A stretch of 40,445 bases of DNA from a bacterium (GTDB lineage Bacteria; Patescibacteriota; Patescibacteriia; Patescibacteriales; GWC2-42-12), in contig JAUSEG010000016.1 in NCBI GenBank assembly GCA_030650415.1, positions 1 through 40,445 on the forward strand, given 5' to 3'. Position 1 is the stretch's first letter. The number at the start of each line of letters is the position of its first letter. A model generated the notes under the pieces. That model did not search any database and was not told the origin of the DNA. It worked only from the letters and a program-made list of their open reading frames with translations. Below, piece after piece: positions 24,853-30,919 of this stretch. The position numbers and the translations under genes are program-made.

Positions 24853-24970
24853 TTGTTATTGCGAACGACTGAAAGAAGTGAAGTAATCTCATAAATATGG
24901 TTTTGGAAAAAAATTTGTTGTTCGTGAGATTGCTTTGTCTCCGCCGGCTGGCGAATCCTCGCAATGACAA
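24853..24970. mobile_element. MITE-like element, family D, copy 1
   Basis: Ends TTGTTATTGCGA and TCGCAATGACAA with subterminal TAATCTC/GAGATTGC. Related full copy at 34131-34271. It lies between pilins 7 and 8. Confidence 0.65.
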
Positions 24971-24982
24971 GGATGTGAATGT

Positions 24983-25390
24983 ATGAAAAAAACTTTTAAG
25001 TACATTTTATCATCGGTTTTTTTAATAGCTTTTTTAATTTTACCGATTTTAACTTTAGCCGGCAGTTCGGCCAGCGATAATTTAAATAAGGTTGGATCGG
25101 GTTTGACTAGCGACGCGCCTTACGCCAAGGCCGATGAGTATAAGCTTTCGGATATTATCGGCGTGGTGATTCAGACTTTTTTAGGGCTCTTAGGCGTTTT
25201 ATTCTTAGTCTATATGCTTTATGCCGGTTATAACTGGATGATCGCGCAAGGCGATGAGGAAAAAGTTACTAAGGCTAAAGATACCATTCAGCGGGCGGTT
25301 ATCGGGTTGATTATTGTTATCGCCGCTTATGCCATGAGCTTTTGGGTGTTTGATAAATTGCTAACGAGAACAGGCATCGTAAGCCAATAA
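24983..25390 (+). CDS. VirB2/TrbC-like pilin 8
   Basis: 135 aa. Signal peptide (SSVFLIAFLILPILTLA), segment with SDNLNKVGSGLTSDAP, core LLGVLFLVYMLYAGYNWMIA, turn QGDEEKVTKAKDT and helix AVIGLIIVIAAYAMSFWVF. One substitution in the signature (WMIA for WMTA). Pilin 9 starts 7 bp after its stop, so the two are co-translated. Confidence 0.85.
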   Translation: MKKTFKYILSSVFLIAFLILPILTLAGSSASDNLNKVGSGLTSDAPYAKADEYKLSDIIGVVIQTFLGLLGVLFLVYMLYAGYNWMIAQGDEEKVTKAKDTIQRAVIGLIIVIAAYAMSFWVFDKLLTRTGIVSQ

Positions 25391-25397
25391 TTTAAAT

Positions 25398-25865
25398 ATG
25401 CTAAAAAAGAATATAAAATTTCCCCCTGACTCCGCCAGCTGGCGGATACGGAGGACAAGTATTTTTAACGGATTAATAATAGCAGTGATTTTTTTAAATT
25501 TTTTATTTTTTTCTTCGCCCAGCCTGGCCGGAACAAAAGCGGAAATAGACAAACAGATGCAAGCGGTCAGTAATAGGCCGTGGGGCGGCGGCGTGCCAAC
25601 CCCAGAAAATAGTTTGGCCGGGATTATTCAGGTTGCGATCAGCGCTTTTCTCGGCTTGCTTGGCATAATTTTTATAGTTTTAATAATTTACGCCGGTTTT
25701 AACTGGATGACGGCTCGGGGCGAAGAAGAAAAAGTGACTTTAGCGAAAGAGACTTTAGTCAGAGCGGTCATCGGTTTAATTATAATTATTGGCGCTTACT
25801 CAATTACCTATTTTGTGTTTAGTAATTTGCCGGGTGGCGGAGGAAACCCTCTTAAAGCTGGTTGA
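25398..25865 (+). CDS. VirB2/TrbC-like pilin 9
   Basis: 155 aa. The N-terminal 25 residues before the signal helix include PDSASWRIRRTS, encoded by a palindromic repeat (TCCGCCAGCTGGCGGA, about 25430-25445) that reads through in frame; the paralogues lack it. Then signal helix (LIIAVIFLNFLFFSSPSLAG), variable segment, core LLGIIFIVLIIYAGFNWMTA, turn RGEEEKVTLAKET and helix AVIGLIIIIGAYSITYFVF, with a glycine-rich tail. Last of the array, followed by a bidirectional terminator. Confidence 0.8.
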   Translation: MLKKNIKFPPDSASWRIRRTSIFNGLIIAVIFLNFLFFSSPSLAGTKAEIDKQMQAVSNRPWGGGVPTPENSLAGIIQVAISAFLGLLGIIFIVLIIYAGFNWMTARGEEEKVTLAKETLVRAVIGLIIIIGAYSITYFVFSNLPGGGGNPLKAG

Positions 25866-25911
25866 AAATGAGGCAGGAGCAAATAAATAATAAATTTTAG
25901 TTTAAAAAAAT

Positions 25912-25944
25912 AAAGGCATGTCCAGTTTTGGATCATGCCTTTTT
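25912..25944. terminator. bidirectional terminator after the pilin array
   Basis: AAAGGCATG/CATGCCTTTTT arms with 13-nt loop; A run on the left, T run on the right. It serves both the pilin array and the converging lipoprotein gene. Confidence 0.8.
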
Positions 25945-25959
25945 GTTTGCCATTTCATG

Positions 25960-26484
25960 TCACCATTCGGCGACGACATACCAATGGCATGGCCCTTGAA
26001 AGAACTTCTCTTGTACCCCCACGGTGAAGGCGTCAGGTCGTCCTACCAGGGAGCCGCCATAGTAGATACTAGCGATATATCTGCCGGGCAACAGGTAGGA
26101 GGCCGAGTCTGGCGCTCTTTCGCCAGGCCCTAGGTAAAAAGATTTGTTTTCCGGCCCTTGGATCAGAAAAGTATAGCGGCGATATGAGCTCATATTCACA
26201 ACTATGCCTTTGTAGCCGGCTGGCGCGGTTTTTCCTATTGCGGACGCGGGCGTGGCGTTGGCCACTACTCCGGTGGCCGTCATTGTGCCGGTCATTACCG
26301 GTTGCGCTTTCAGCTTCTCGATGGCCAGGCGGTTTACCTCGGCTTGCGAGGCTGACCCGGATCCAAATAGGCCAAATCCATGGCCTTTTGGGTGCTGACT
26401 TTCCTTAGTGTACAGCGGGCCGACGCAGCCGGTAAAGACGAGCAGTCCGAGAGCTGCCGCTAGGATGTTAATTTTATTTCTCAT
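25960..26484 (-). CDS. putative lipoprotein, unknown function
   Basis: 174 aa from the ATG at 26484 (MRNKINILAAALGLL). Signal ends in the lipobox LVFTGC, so it is likely lipid-anchored. The middle is Ala/Thr/Pro rich. The C-terminal 80 residues (NMSSYRRYTFLIQGPENKSF, then LGPGERAPDSASYLLPGRYI) form a beta-type domain similar in layout to the C-terminus of the neighbouring lipoprotein. Base composition and codon choice are more GC-rich than the rest of the window, suggesting transfer. I do not recognise the family. Confidence 0.6.
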   Translation of the reverse strand: MRNKINILAAALGLLVFTGCVGPLYTKESQHPKGHGFGLFGSGSASQAEVNRLAIEKLKAQPVMTGTMTATGVVANATPASAIGKTAPAGYKGIVVNMSSYRRYTFLIQGPENKSFYLGPGERAPDSASYLLPGRYIASIYYGGSLVGRPDAFTVGVQEKFFQGPCHWYVVAEW

Positions 26485-26520
26485 AATTCTGTTTTTGTTT
26501 GAGTTTTTGGTTTGTTTAGA

Positions 26521-26554
26521 AAAAAGAGAGGGTGCCAAGCGTTGTTGGCACCCC
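26521..26554 (-). terminator. terminator between the two lipoprotein genes
   Basis: On the minus strand GGGTGCCAA/TTGGCACCC arms followed by TCTCTTTTTT. Confidence 0.85.
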
Positions 26555-26576
26555 TGTGAACTTGTTTTGAAGGAGA

Positions 26577-27494
26577 TTACTGTTCTCCTCTGAACTTCAA
26601 TCCCCCGTGAAAAGTTTTTCCTAGGGTTCTGAAGGCGTGGACGGGCTTACTGTCCACTGAAAAAGTTACTTCTTGACCGGTGGTAGGGTATGTGGCAGGA
26701 TCTTTCCCTATTGTCCAGTTGTAGCTATACTTGCCGGGCAGGAGATTGATGGTTTCCATCATACTTCCCGCCACGGTGAATGTGTATTTGTATCCTTCGG
26801 AGTTGGCTACAGTAACAGTTCTGTCCACAGTACTTTCATTGTTGAATAGGCATGGGACTCCTCCGACCATGCCATTTGTCCCGAACTGCACCACTGTTCC
26901 TGATCCTGGTGTGGCGATTCTGGCATTGTTGTCCACCGTCACTATGCCACTCGTGGCTGGGATATTTATTCCGACGGCCGGAGTTGTCACCGAAGCTTGA
27001 GCAGTCGCCGTGACGAATGTGGCTGGCGCAGGCTGATTTGCGGTGGAGGCGATTTTTTCCTCCATCAGTTTCGCGAACACGGAGTTGCTAGCCTGCAACG
27101 CCGCCAACTGCGAGGCGAACATCGTGCTTTGCAGGGTAGCCGCGGCCTTGATGGAAGAATTCTCGATCTGGAGCGCCGCCAACTGGGCTGCGAATTGCTT
27201 GTTCTGCAAATTGGCTGCGTCCTTGGTGGCTGAATTTTCAATTTGGAGTGCCACCAGATTGGTGGCGAGGTTTGTGTTTTCGACTAAAATCGCCATTTTT
27301 TCCTGCTCCAAGGCGTTGGCCTTCTCTCTGTATTTGGCGGTTTCCGCGACTGCCGCTGCCTCTCGAGGAGTTATTAGTTTGTTTGTTGTCGCAGGGACGA
27401 TCATCCGGGAAAATATCTTGTCGTCTTTTGAGCAACCGGCTCCGATGATAACCGCTACGGCCGCGATGATTACGAGGGTGATGTTTGTTTTCAT
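26577..27494 (-). CDS. coiled-coil lipoprotein, unknown function
   Basis: 305 aa. Signal and lipobox (VAVIIGAGC), then a helical coiled coil (residues about 45-150) containing tandem repeats of roughly 26-28 residues built on AAQLAALQIENSSIKAAATL. A Thr/Val-rich linker and a beta-type C-terminal domain follow (SEGYKYTFTVAGSMMETINL, LPGKYSYNW). The C-terminal pattern recalls the downstream lipoprotein; the terminator between them allows partial read-through at most. GC-rich codon use sets both genes apart from the AT-rich host genes. Possibly a trimeric or stalk-like envelope protein, which is inference; the family is not recognised. Confidence 0.6.
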   Translation of the reverse strand: MKTNITLVIIAAVAVIIGAGCSKDDKIFSRMIVPATTNKLITPREAAAVAETAKYREKANALEQEKMAILVENTNLATNLVALQIENSATKDAANLQNKQFAAQLAALQIENSSIKAAATLQSTMFASQLAALQASNSVFAKLMEEKIASTANQPAPATFVTATAQASVTTPAVGINIPATSGIVTVDNNARIATPGSGTVVQFGTNGMVGGVPCLFNNESTVDRTVTVANSEGYKYTFTVAGSMMETINLLPGKYSYNWTIGKDPATYPTTGQEVTFSVDSKPVHAFRTLGKTFHGGLKFRGEQ

Positions 27495-27610
27495 GATTTC
27501 TGTCTTTCCGTTTGTTTGTTCTGGTTGTTGTTTTTGTTGTGTTACGAAAGGGATTCAAAATTACCCCAAGAAGAAGACTATGGAGCGGTAAAATGATAAA
27601 CACTTATAGA

Positions 27611-27633
27611 TTCCCGCCTGCGCGGGAATGACA
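27611..27633. repeat. MITE B terminal fragment
   Basis: TTCCCGCCTGCGCGGGAATG then ACA: only one end-hairpin of the family. The surrounding 27495-27807 otherwise shows no gene. Confidence 0.55.
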
Positions 27634-27807
27634 AGGTTTCATAATAATCCTCTATTTGGGATAATTTTGAGCTAAATTGTCAAAGAACTGATTTAATATC
27701 ATAGCATAAAGCTCAAAAAAAAGCAAGACTTTTCGGGTTTGGAGATGTTAATTAATCTATGCTAGAGAGAAAATTGTTTAATATTAGGTAAAATTTAATG
27801 ACCTAGC

Positions 27808-27836
27808 TTGACCTTTATCTGTCTATGTGATAAGAT
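27808..27836 (+). promoter_or_regulatory. promoter of the 3D-domain gene
   Basis: TTGACC, 17-bp spacer, TAAGAT. It places the transcript start near 27843, downstream of the first in-frame ATG (27827). Confidence 0.65.
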
Positions 27837-27853
27837 TATATTATCAAGACAAG

Positions 27854-27896
27854 AAAATCCCTATCATCATTCTTAAGAAGAAAGATAGGGATTTTT
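27854..27896 (+). terminator. leader terminator/attenuator hairpin
   Basis: AAAATCCCTATC/GATAGGGATTTTT in the 5' leader between promoter and ATG 27926. It has terminator form, so it could attenuate the gene. Confidence 0.6.
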
Positions 27897-27925
27897 GTAT
27901 AGCGAATTGTTTAAAATTAAATAAT

Positions 27926-28492
27926 ATGGAGCCGTTAAAGAGAAATCATAAAAAAATTATCTCACTTAGACAAGCCAAAAAGATCGTTGCGATCTTAATC
28001 TTTGTGTTATTCTTTGATTTTTTGCTATTTCCCATACCGACCATGGCTAATCAAGCGGTGGAAATTTTAAATTTAAGTCAAGATAATCAAGGAAGCATTG
28101 TTAATGGAGAAAGCGAAATTAACTCGGAGATGTTGATTGATATGGCTGAATTTAAGGGAAAGTTGCCGAAGAATGATAATGCTGATATAGAATGGTCAGA
28201 GCATTTTACCATTACCGCCTACAATTCAGAGGCTGGCCAGACCGACAACTCGCCTTGCATTACGGCCAATAATTTCAATCTTTGCGAAAGAGGCGTGGAA
28301 GATACAATCGCGGCTAACTTCTTGCCTTTTGGCGCTAAAGTTAAGATTCCCGAGTTGTTTGGCGACAGAGTCTTCGTGGTGCGAGATAGAATGAATAGAC
28401 GATTTTCTCATCGAGTTGATGTTTGGATGATAGAGAGGCCGGATGCTATTAAATTCGGCGTTAAAGTTGCTAAAATTGAAGTTTTGAAATAA
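27926..28492 (+). CDS. secreted or anchored 3D-domain protein
   Basis: 188 aa from ATG 27926; the frame is open to 27827 but that part spans the promoter and a terminator hairpin. A basic N-terminus and one hydrophobic helix (KIVAILIFVLFFDFLLFPI) lead to an extracytoplasmic segment and a C-terminal 3D domain: FTITAYNSEAGQTDNSPCIT, then FLPFGAKVKIPELFGDRVFV and VRDRMNRRFSHRVDVWM. 3D domains (three conserved Asp, MltA-like double-psi barrel) occur in lytic transglycosylase-type and cell-wall-binding proteins. A role in wall remodelling is inferred. Confidence 0.75.
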   Translation: MEPLKRNHKKIISLRQAKKIVAILIFVLFFDFLLFPIPTMANQAVEILNLSQDNQGSIVNGESEINSEMLIDMAEFKGKLPKNDNADIEWSEHFTITAYNSEAGQTDNSPCITANNFNLCERGVEDTIAANFLPFGAKVKIPELFGDRVFVVRDRMNRRFSHRVDVWMIERPDAIKFGVKVAKIEVLK

Positions 28493-28522
28493 TCAGGCTT
28501 TAGGCTAGTTATCTATAGAATG

Positions 28523-28544
28523 CACCTCTTCGTCGGGGTGTTTT
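28523..28544 (+). terminator. terminator after the 3D-domain gene
   Basis: CACCTC/GGGGTG arms followed by TTTTATT. Confidence 0.55.
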
Positions 28545-28591
28545 ATTATACCTTGTTTTAAGTAATAGCATTTGGTATATTTAAAGCTGTT

Positions 28592-28840
28592 ATGATCTAT
28601 TTTACGTATGTTTTAAAGAGTCAAAAAAATAAAGATATTTATATTGGTAGCTGTGAAAATGTCTTAATTAGATTGCAACGCCATAATACCGGCAAAGTTA
28701 AATCAACAAAGGGCTATAAGCCATGGGATTTGCTGGAATATAAGGAGTTTAGTATTAGAGGGGAGGCGGTAAAGCATGAAAGATTTTTAAAAACTCATCA
28801 GCAAAAAGAAATAATAAAAAATAAATATAATAAGGCCTGA
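28592..28840 (+). CDS. GIY-YIG nuclease family protein
   Basis: 82 aa, the whole single-domain form. GIY-YIG motif as FTYVLKSQKNKDIYIGSCEN, catalytic-type Arg and His in LIRLQRHNTGKVKSTKGYKP, and the conserved Glu region RGEAVKHERFLKTHQQKEII. Such stand-alone proteins (YhbQ/UvrC-N-like) are probable DNA nucleases. The last 7 bp, including the stop TGA, are the acceptor stem of a broken tRNA-Cys, a placement reminiscent of homing endonucleases that use tRNA genes as sites. Confidence 0.85.
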   Translation: MIYFTYVLKSQKNKDIYIGSCENVLIRLQRHNTGKVKSTKGYKPWDLLEYKEFSIRGEAVKHERFLKTHQQKEIIKNKYNKA

Positions 28841-28866
28841 TAGCCAAGTGGTAAGGCGAGAGTCTG

Positions 28867-28896
28867 TCTCGCTTTGCGAGATCTCGCGTAGCGAGA
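28867..28896. repeat. twin-hairpin element, tRNA left junction
   Basis: 30 bp made of TCTCGCTTTGCGAGA plus TCTCGCGTAGCGAGA, inserted between G34 and C35 of the tRNA-Cys anticodon loop. Confidence 0.75.
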
Positions 28897-28920
28897 CAAA
28901 ATAAAAATATATATAATTAT

Positions 28921-28992
28921 GGCCTGGTAGCCAAGCGGTAAGGCAGTTCTCTGCAAAAGAACTACGCGGGAGTTCGATTCTCCCCCAGGCCT
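28921..28992 (+). tRNA. tRNA-Cys(GCA), inner intact copy
   Basis: Complete cloverleaf: acceptor GGCCUGG/CCAGGCC, D stem GCC/GGC, anticodon stem GUUCU/AGAAC with loop CUGCAAA (GCA), T arm GGGAG-UUCGAUU-CUCCC, discriminator U typical of cysteine. CCA not encoded. It lies within the disrupted tRNA-Cys. Confidence 0.93.
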
Positions 28993-29019
28993 CAATATAC
29001 TAAAACAAGCATAAGTCTG

Positions 29020-29049
29020 TCTGGCTTCGCCAGATCTCGCAAAGCGAGA
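29020..29049. repeat. twin-hairpin element, tRNA right junction
   Basis: 30 bp made of TCTGGCTTCGCCAGA plus TCTCGCAAAGCGAGA, flanked by AGTCTG and CAAAACTCT, the same flanks as at the left junction. Confidence 0.75.
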
Positions 29050-29126
29050 CAAAACTCTTATACATGGGTTCAATTCCCATCCTGGCCTCTAAGATAGAAT
29101 ATGGCGCAGTAAGTTGCAGTATTTAT

Positions 29127-29295
29127 GTCTAGGATACTGTGGACTTTACTTTTTTGAGTAAATTTTATAATAGTTGCATCAGTAATAACTTAAGTCTACG
29201 ATGCTGTGGACTTAAGTTTTATAAGATGTGTGGATAACTAGTGGATTGTGTGGATAAAGTCAGGACTTAAGTCTAGAGATATGTGGACTTAAGTT
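29127..29295. other. DnaA-box cluster with three hairpin repeats (origin-like or titration site)
   Basis: Two perfect DnaA boxes TGTGGATAA at 29229-29237 and 29249-29257, 20 bp apart in the same orientation. Around them are three repeats with arms ACTTAAGTC/GACTTAAGT and 12-nt loops TAGGATACTGTG, TACGATGCTGTG and TAGAGATATGTG. The first repeat keeps only short arms. Each repeat ends in TGTGGACTT (29138, 29205, 29282), a box-like variant. AT-rich DNA follows. Function is inferred from these sites only. Confidence 0.6.
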
Positions 29296-29362
29296 TTATT
29301 TTACCAGGTTATTAAAATAAATTTGTTTAATATTAGTAGTTTATATAAATTAGTTAGGATTA

Positions 29363-29391
29363 TTGACTTTTTGAATTTTTGGTGGTATATT
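29363..29391 (+). promoter_or_regulatory. promoter of the structured RNA
   Basis: TTGACT, 17-bp spacer, TATATT; no ORF follows it. Confidence 0.65.
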
Positions 29392-29397
29392 TATATT

Positions 29398-29734
29398 AGG
29401 ACGTTAACAATATATTGATGAAAATATTTCCGAAACCAGGTTTGGGGAATAATTTCAATTTTCTACCAGCTTAACTGCCAAAGTTCACATGGCAATTGAA
29501 AACAAAAATAAAATAAAGGTAGATTTCCATAAAACAAAAAAATAATTGGAGATTTACCAATAGCCAGTAGAAAATCGCTTTTTTCAAGTGAACAATAAAA
29601 GCCATAACCTCGAGGACTAGGGATTTTCTTATCTATCCATCGGATGGAGAAGAAATGAATCTTTGGGGATGCGGCTCAGTTTACGGCCTATATATTAATT
29701 TTATATTATAAGGGGCCCGTTCTGGGCCGCTTTT
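29398..29734 (+). ncRNA. candidate structured non-coding RNA, about 337 nt
   Basis: No credible ORF, yet strong structure. Stem TTTCAATT/AATTGAAA carries an inner TGCCA/TGGCA hairpin. A 12-bp stem runs GGTAGATTTCCA (29518-29529) to TGGAGATTTACC (29547-29558). The loop GTTCAC (29483-29488) complements GTGAAC (29587-29592), a possible pseudoknot. TCCAT/ATGGA forms a small hairpin near 29635. A 3' stem GCGGCTCAG/CTGGGCCGC is followed by TTTT. With promoter and terminator it is a complete RNA gene. I do not see tmRNA, RNase P or 6S hallmarks. Class unknown. Confidence 0.6.
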
Positions 29735-29751
29735 AAATTTGGAGAAAAACT

Positions 29752-29889
29752 GTAGATTGGATTATTGATCTCGGACCCGAAGGCGGAGATAAGGGCGGCC
29801 AGATCGTCGCCACCGGCACGCCTAAAGAAGTGGCGAAGAATAAAAAAAGCTATACCGGGCAATATTTAAGCAAGCTATTGAAAAAATAA
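29752..29889 (+). pseudogene. uvrA: uvrA C-terminal fragment
   Basis: 46 codons in frame to [23 protein letters not shown], then [20 protein letters not shown]. This is the conserved last segment of UvrA, the damage-recognition ATPase of nucleotide excision repair. There is no start, no ABC core and no zinc module nearby; upstream DNA is the structured RNA. GC content is higher than around it. It is a relic from rearrangement, with its terminator still attached. Confidence 0.8.
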
Positions 29890-29904
29890 AGATATTTACT
29901 AAAC

Positions 29905-29933
29905 AAAAACCCTCCTTGCTAAAGAGGGTTTTT
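29905..29933 (+). terminator. terminator after the uvrA fragment
   Basis: AAAAACCCTC/GAGGGTTTTT arms, 9-nt loop. Confidence 0.8.
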
Positions 29934-29940
29934 GTTATTC

Positions 29941-29969
29941 TTGACATATTAGCCAAGCAACGCTATAGT
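29941..29969 (+). promoter_or_regulatory. promoter of the HTH gene
   Basis: Consensus TTGACA, 17-bp spacer, TATAGT. The leader runs to the AAAAGGAG ribosome site at about 30015-30022. Confidence 0.75.
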
Positions 29970-30028
29970 CGACCCAAGACTAGGTAAAACGCCTGGATAA
30001 ACGACTCGACCTTTTAAAAGGAGTGGAT

Positions 30029-30373
30029 ATGACAGCCATCACCAAAACCACCAGACAGAAACTTGAAATAGCCCTAGATCAATTCGGCACCTACGCAGCT
30101 GTCGTTGAGGAGCTTCGGCGCCACAAACCGTTCGACAGAGTCTATCGCTCAACTATTTACCGGTGGCTAAATTCCACCAAGAGAAGCCGCCACGCCGGGC
30201 TGGCCATCGCCATCCTTGAAAAAGGAGCGAAGAAACGGCTGGAGCCTGCCGCAAGAACCGGCCGTTTCCACCAGCTCCGAAGCCTCAAGAGAATTTACGC
30301 TGATCTCACCCGGCTTCGCACCCAAGTCAAAAGGTTGATCAAGGAGAACCTTCGAATCGAAAATATTGACTGA
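30029..30373 (+). CDS. small basic protein with helix-turn-helix, unknown
   Basis: 114 aa from ATG 30029, six bases after AGGAG; an upstream in-frame GTG abuts the ribosome site and is less likely. The segment TYAAVVEELRRHKPFDRVYR then STIYRWLN resembles a helix-turn-helix, and the C-terminus (LKRIYADLTRLRTQVKRLIK) a basic helix. Probably binds DNA or RNA. Gene, consensus promoter and terminator form a self-contained cassette with GC-rich codon use unlike the host genes, as on a phage or plasmid. No family recognised. Confidence 0.6.
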   Translation: MTAITKTTRQKLEIALDQFGTYAAVVEELRRHKPFDRVYRSTIYRWLNSTKRSRHAGLAIAILEKGAKKRLEPAARTGRFHQLRSLKRIYADLTRLRTQVKRLIKENLRIENID

Positions 30374-30395
30374 AGGCAAACTTCAGCTCCCTACC

Positions 30396-30429
30396 CCGCC
30401 AAGCGCTTCCCAGGTTTGGCGGTTTTTTT
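30396..30429 (+). terminator. terminator of the HTH gene
   Basis: CCGCCAA/TTGGCGG arms followed by a seven-T run. Confidence 0.85.
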
Positions 30430-30520
30430 ATTTTTTAAAGAATACTTTATATTAAAATTACCCCGCCTTCCGGACAGCGGGGTAATTTATATTATACAAA
30501 TTTATAGTTACACAAAATTA

Positions 30521-30892
30521 TTACTCATGATCGATGTGAGCAGATACCCAATCGTTACTAACGCAAATATCAAATAATTGTTCGGATGATAAATTATTGT
30601 TTATTAGCCCATTTTCATGATTAACTATGCCAAAAAGTGTTTGTCTGGCAGATTCAAACCGAGCTGTTGCATCCGCCGGGAAATATGCATTTGAGTCCGG
30701 ATTATAGAGAGATTGATCATCTAGGACCTTGCTTAAAGGTAGTCCTACTCTTGTAAAACGCGCCAACTTAACCACTAGAGCCACGTCCCTCTGCAGGCCG
30801 TCTTCTAAGCTGGCCATGGCATCGGTAAAATATTCTCTAACCTGTTGATCGGGCGTCTTGACCATCTCCGGAGAGTTAATTGCGTTTGACAT
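30521..30892 (-). CDS. hypothetical protein
   Basis: 123 aa, acidic, no signal peptide or membrane helix. Visible features: REYFTDAMASLEDGLQRDVA and LVVKLARFTRVGLPLSKVLD, helical, then NPDSNAYFPADATARFESAR. It starts 27 bp after glyS and is probably transcribed with it. Not recognised. The start at 30892 (MSNAINSPEM) is the first Met in the frame. Confidence 0.6.
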   Translation of the reverse strand: MSNAINSPEMVKTPDQQVREYFTDAMASLEDGLQRDVALVVKLARFTRVGLPLSKVLDDQSLYNPDSNAYFPADATARFESARQTLFGIVNHENGLINNNLSSEQLFDICVSNDWVSAHIDHE

Positions 30893-30919
30893 AATTTTTA
30901 TATTTTAATAATTAATGTA

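Larger units (their letters stand above)
28834..29088 (+). pseudogene. tRNA-Cys interrupted in the anticodon loop; contains a second tRNA-Cys
   Basis: The 5' part (28834-28866: GGCCUGA, D arm, stem AGAGU, loop start CUG) and 3' part (29050-29088: CAAA, ACUCU, T arm AUGGG-UUCAAUU-CCCAU, CCUGGCC, U) join to an anticodon loop CUGCAAA (GCA, Cys). Two of seven acceptor pairs mismatch (U-U and A-C), so it has decayed. The insert holds a twin-hairpin element at each junction and an intact tRNA-Cys between them. Confidence 0.7.

Noticed and set aside
26184-27603. Several open frames opposite the lipoproteins
   Set aside because: Shadow frames of GC-rich genes; no signal, motif or ribosome site, while the minus-strand genes have lipoboxes and terminators.
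27827-27925. Upstream start for the 3D-domain protein
   Set aside because: It lies before the expected transcript start and spans a terminator hairpin.
29398-29734. tmRNA or RNase P RNA
   Set aside because: No tRNA-like ends or tag ORF, and no GAGGAAAGUCC-type RNase P core.
2019-30000. CRISPR array
   Set aside because: The repeats seen are palindromic MITEs or tandem paralogous genes; none shows regular repeat-spacer spacing and no cas gene is present.
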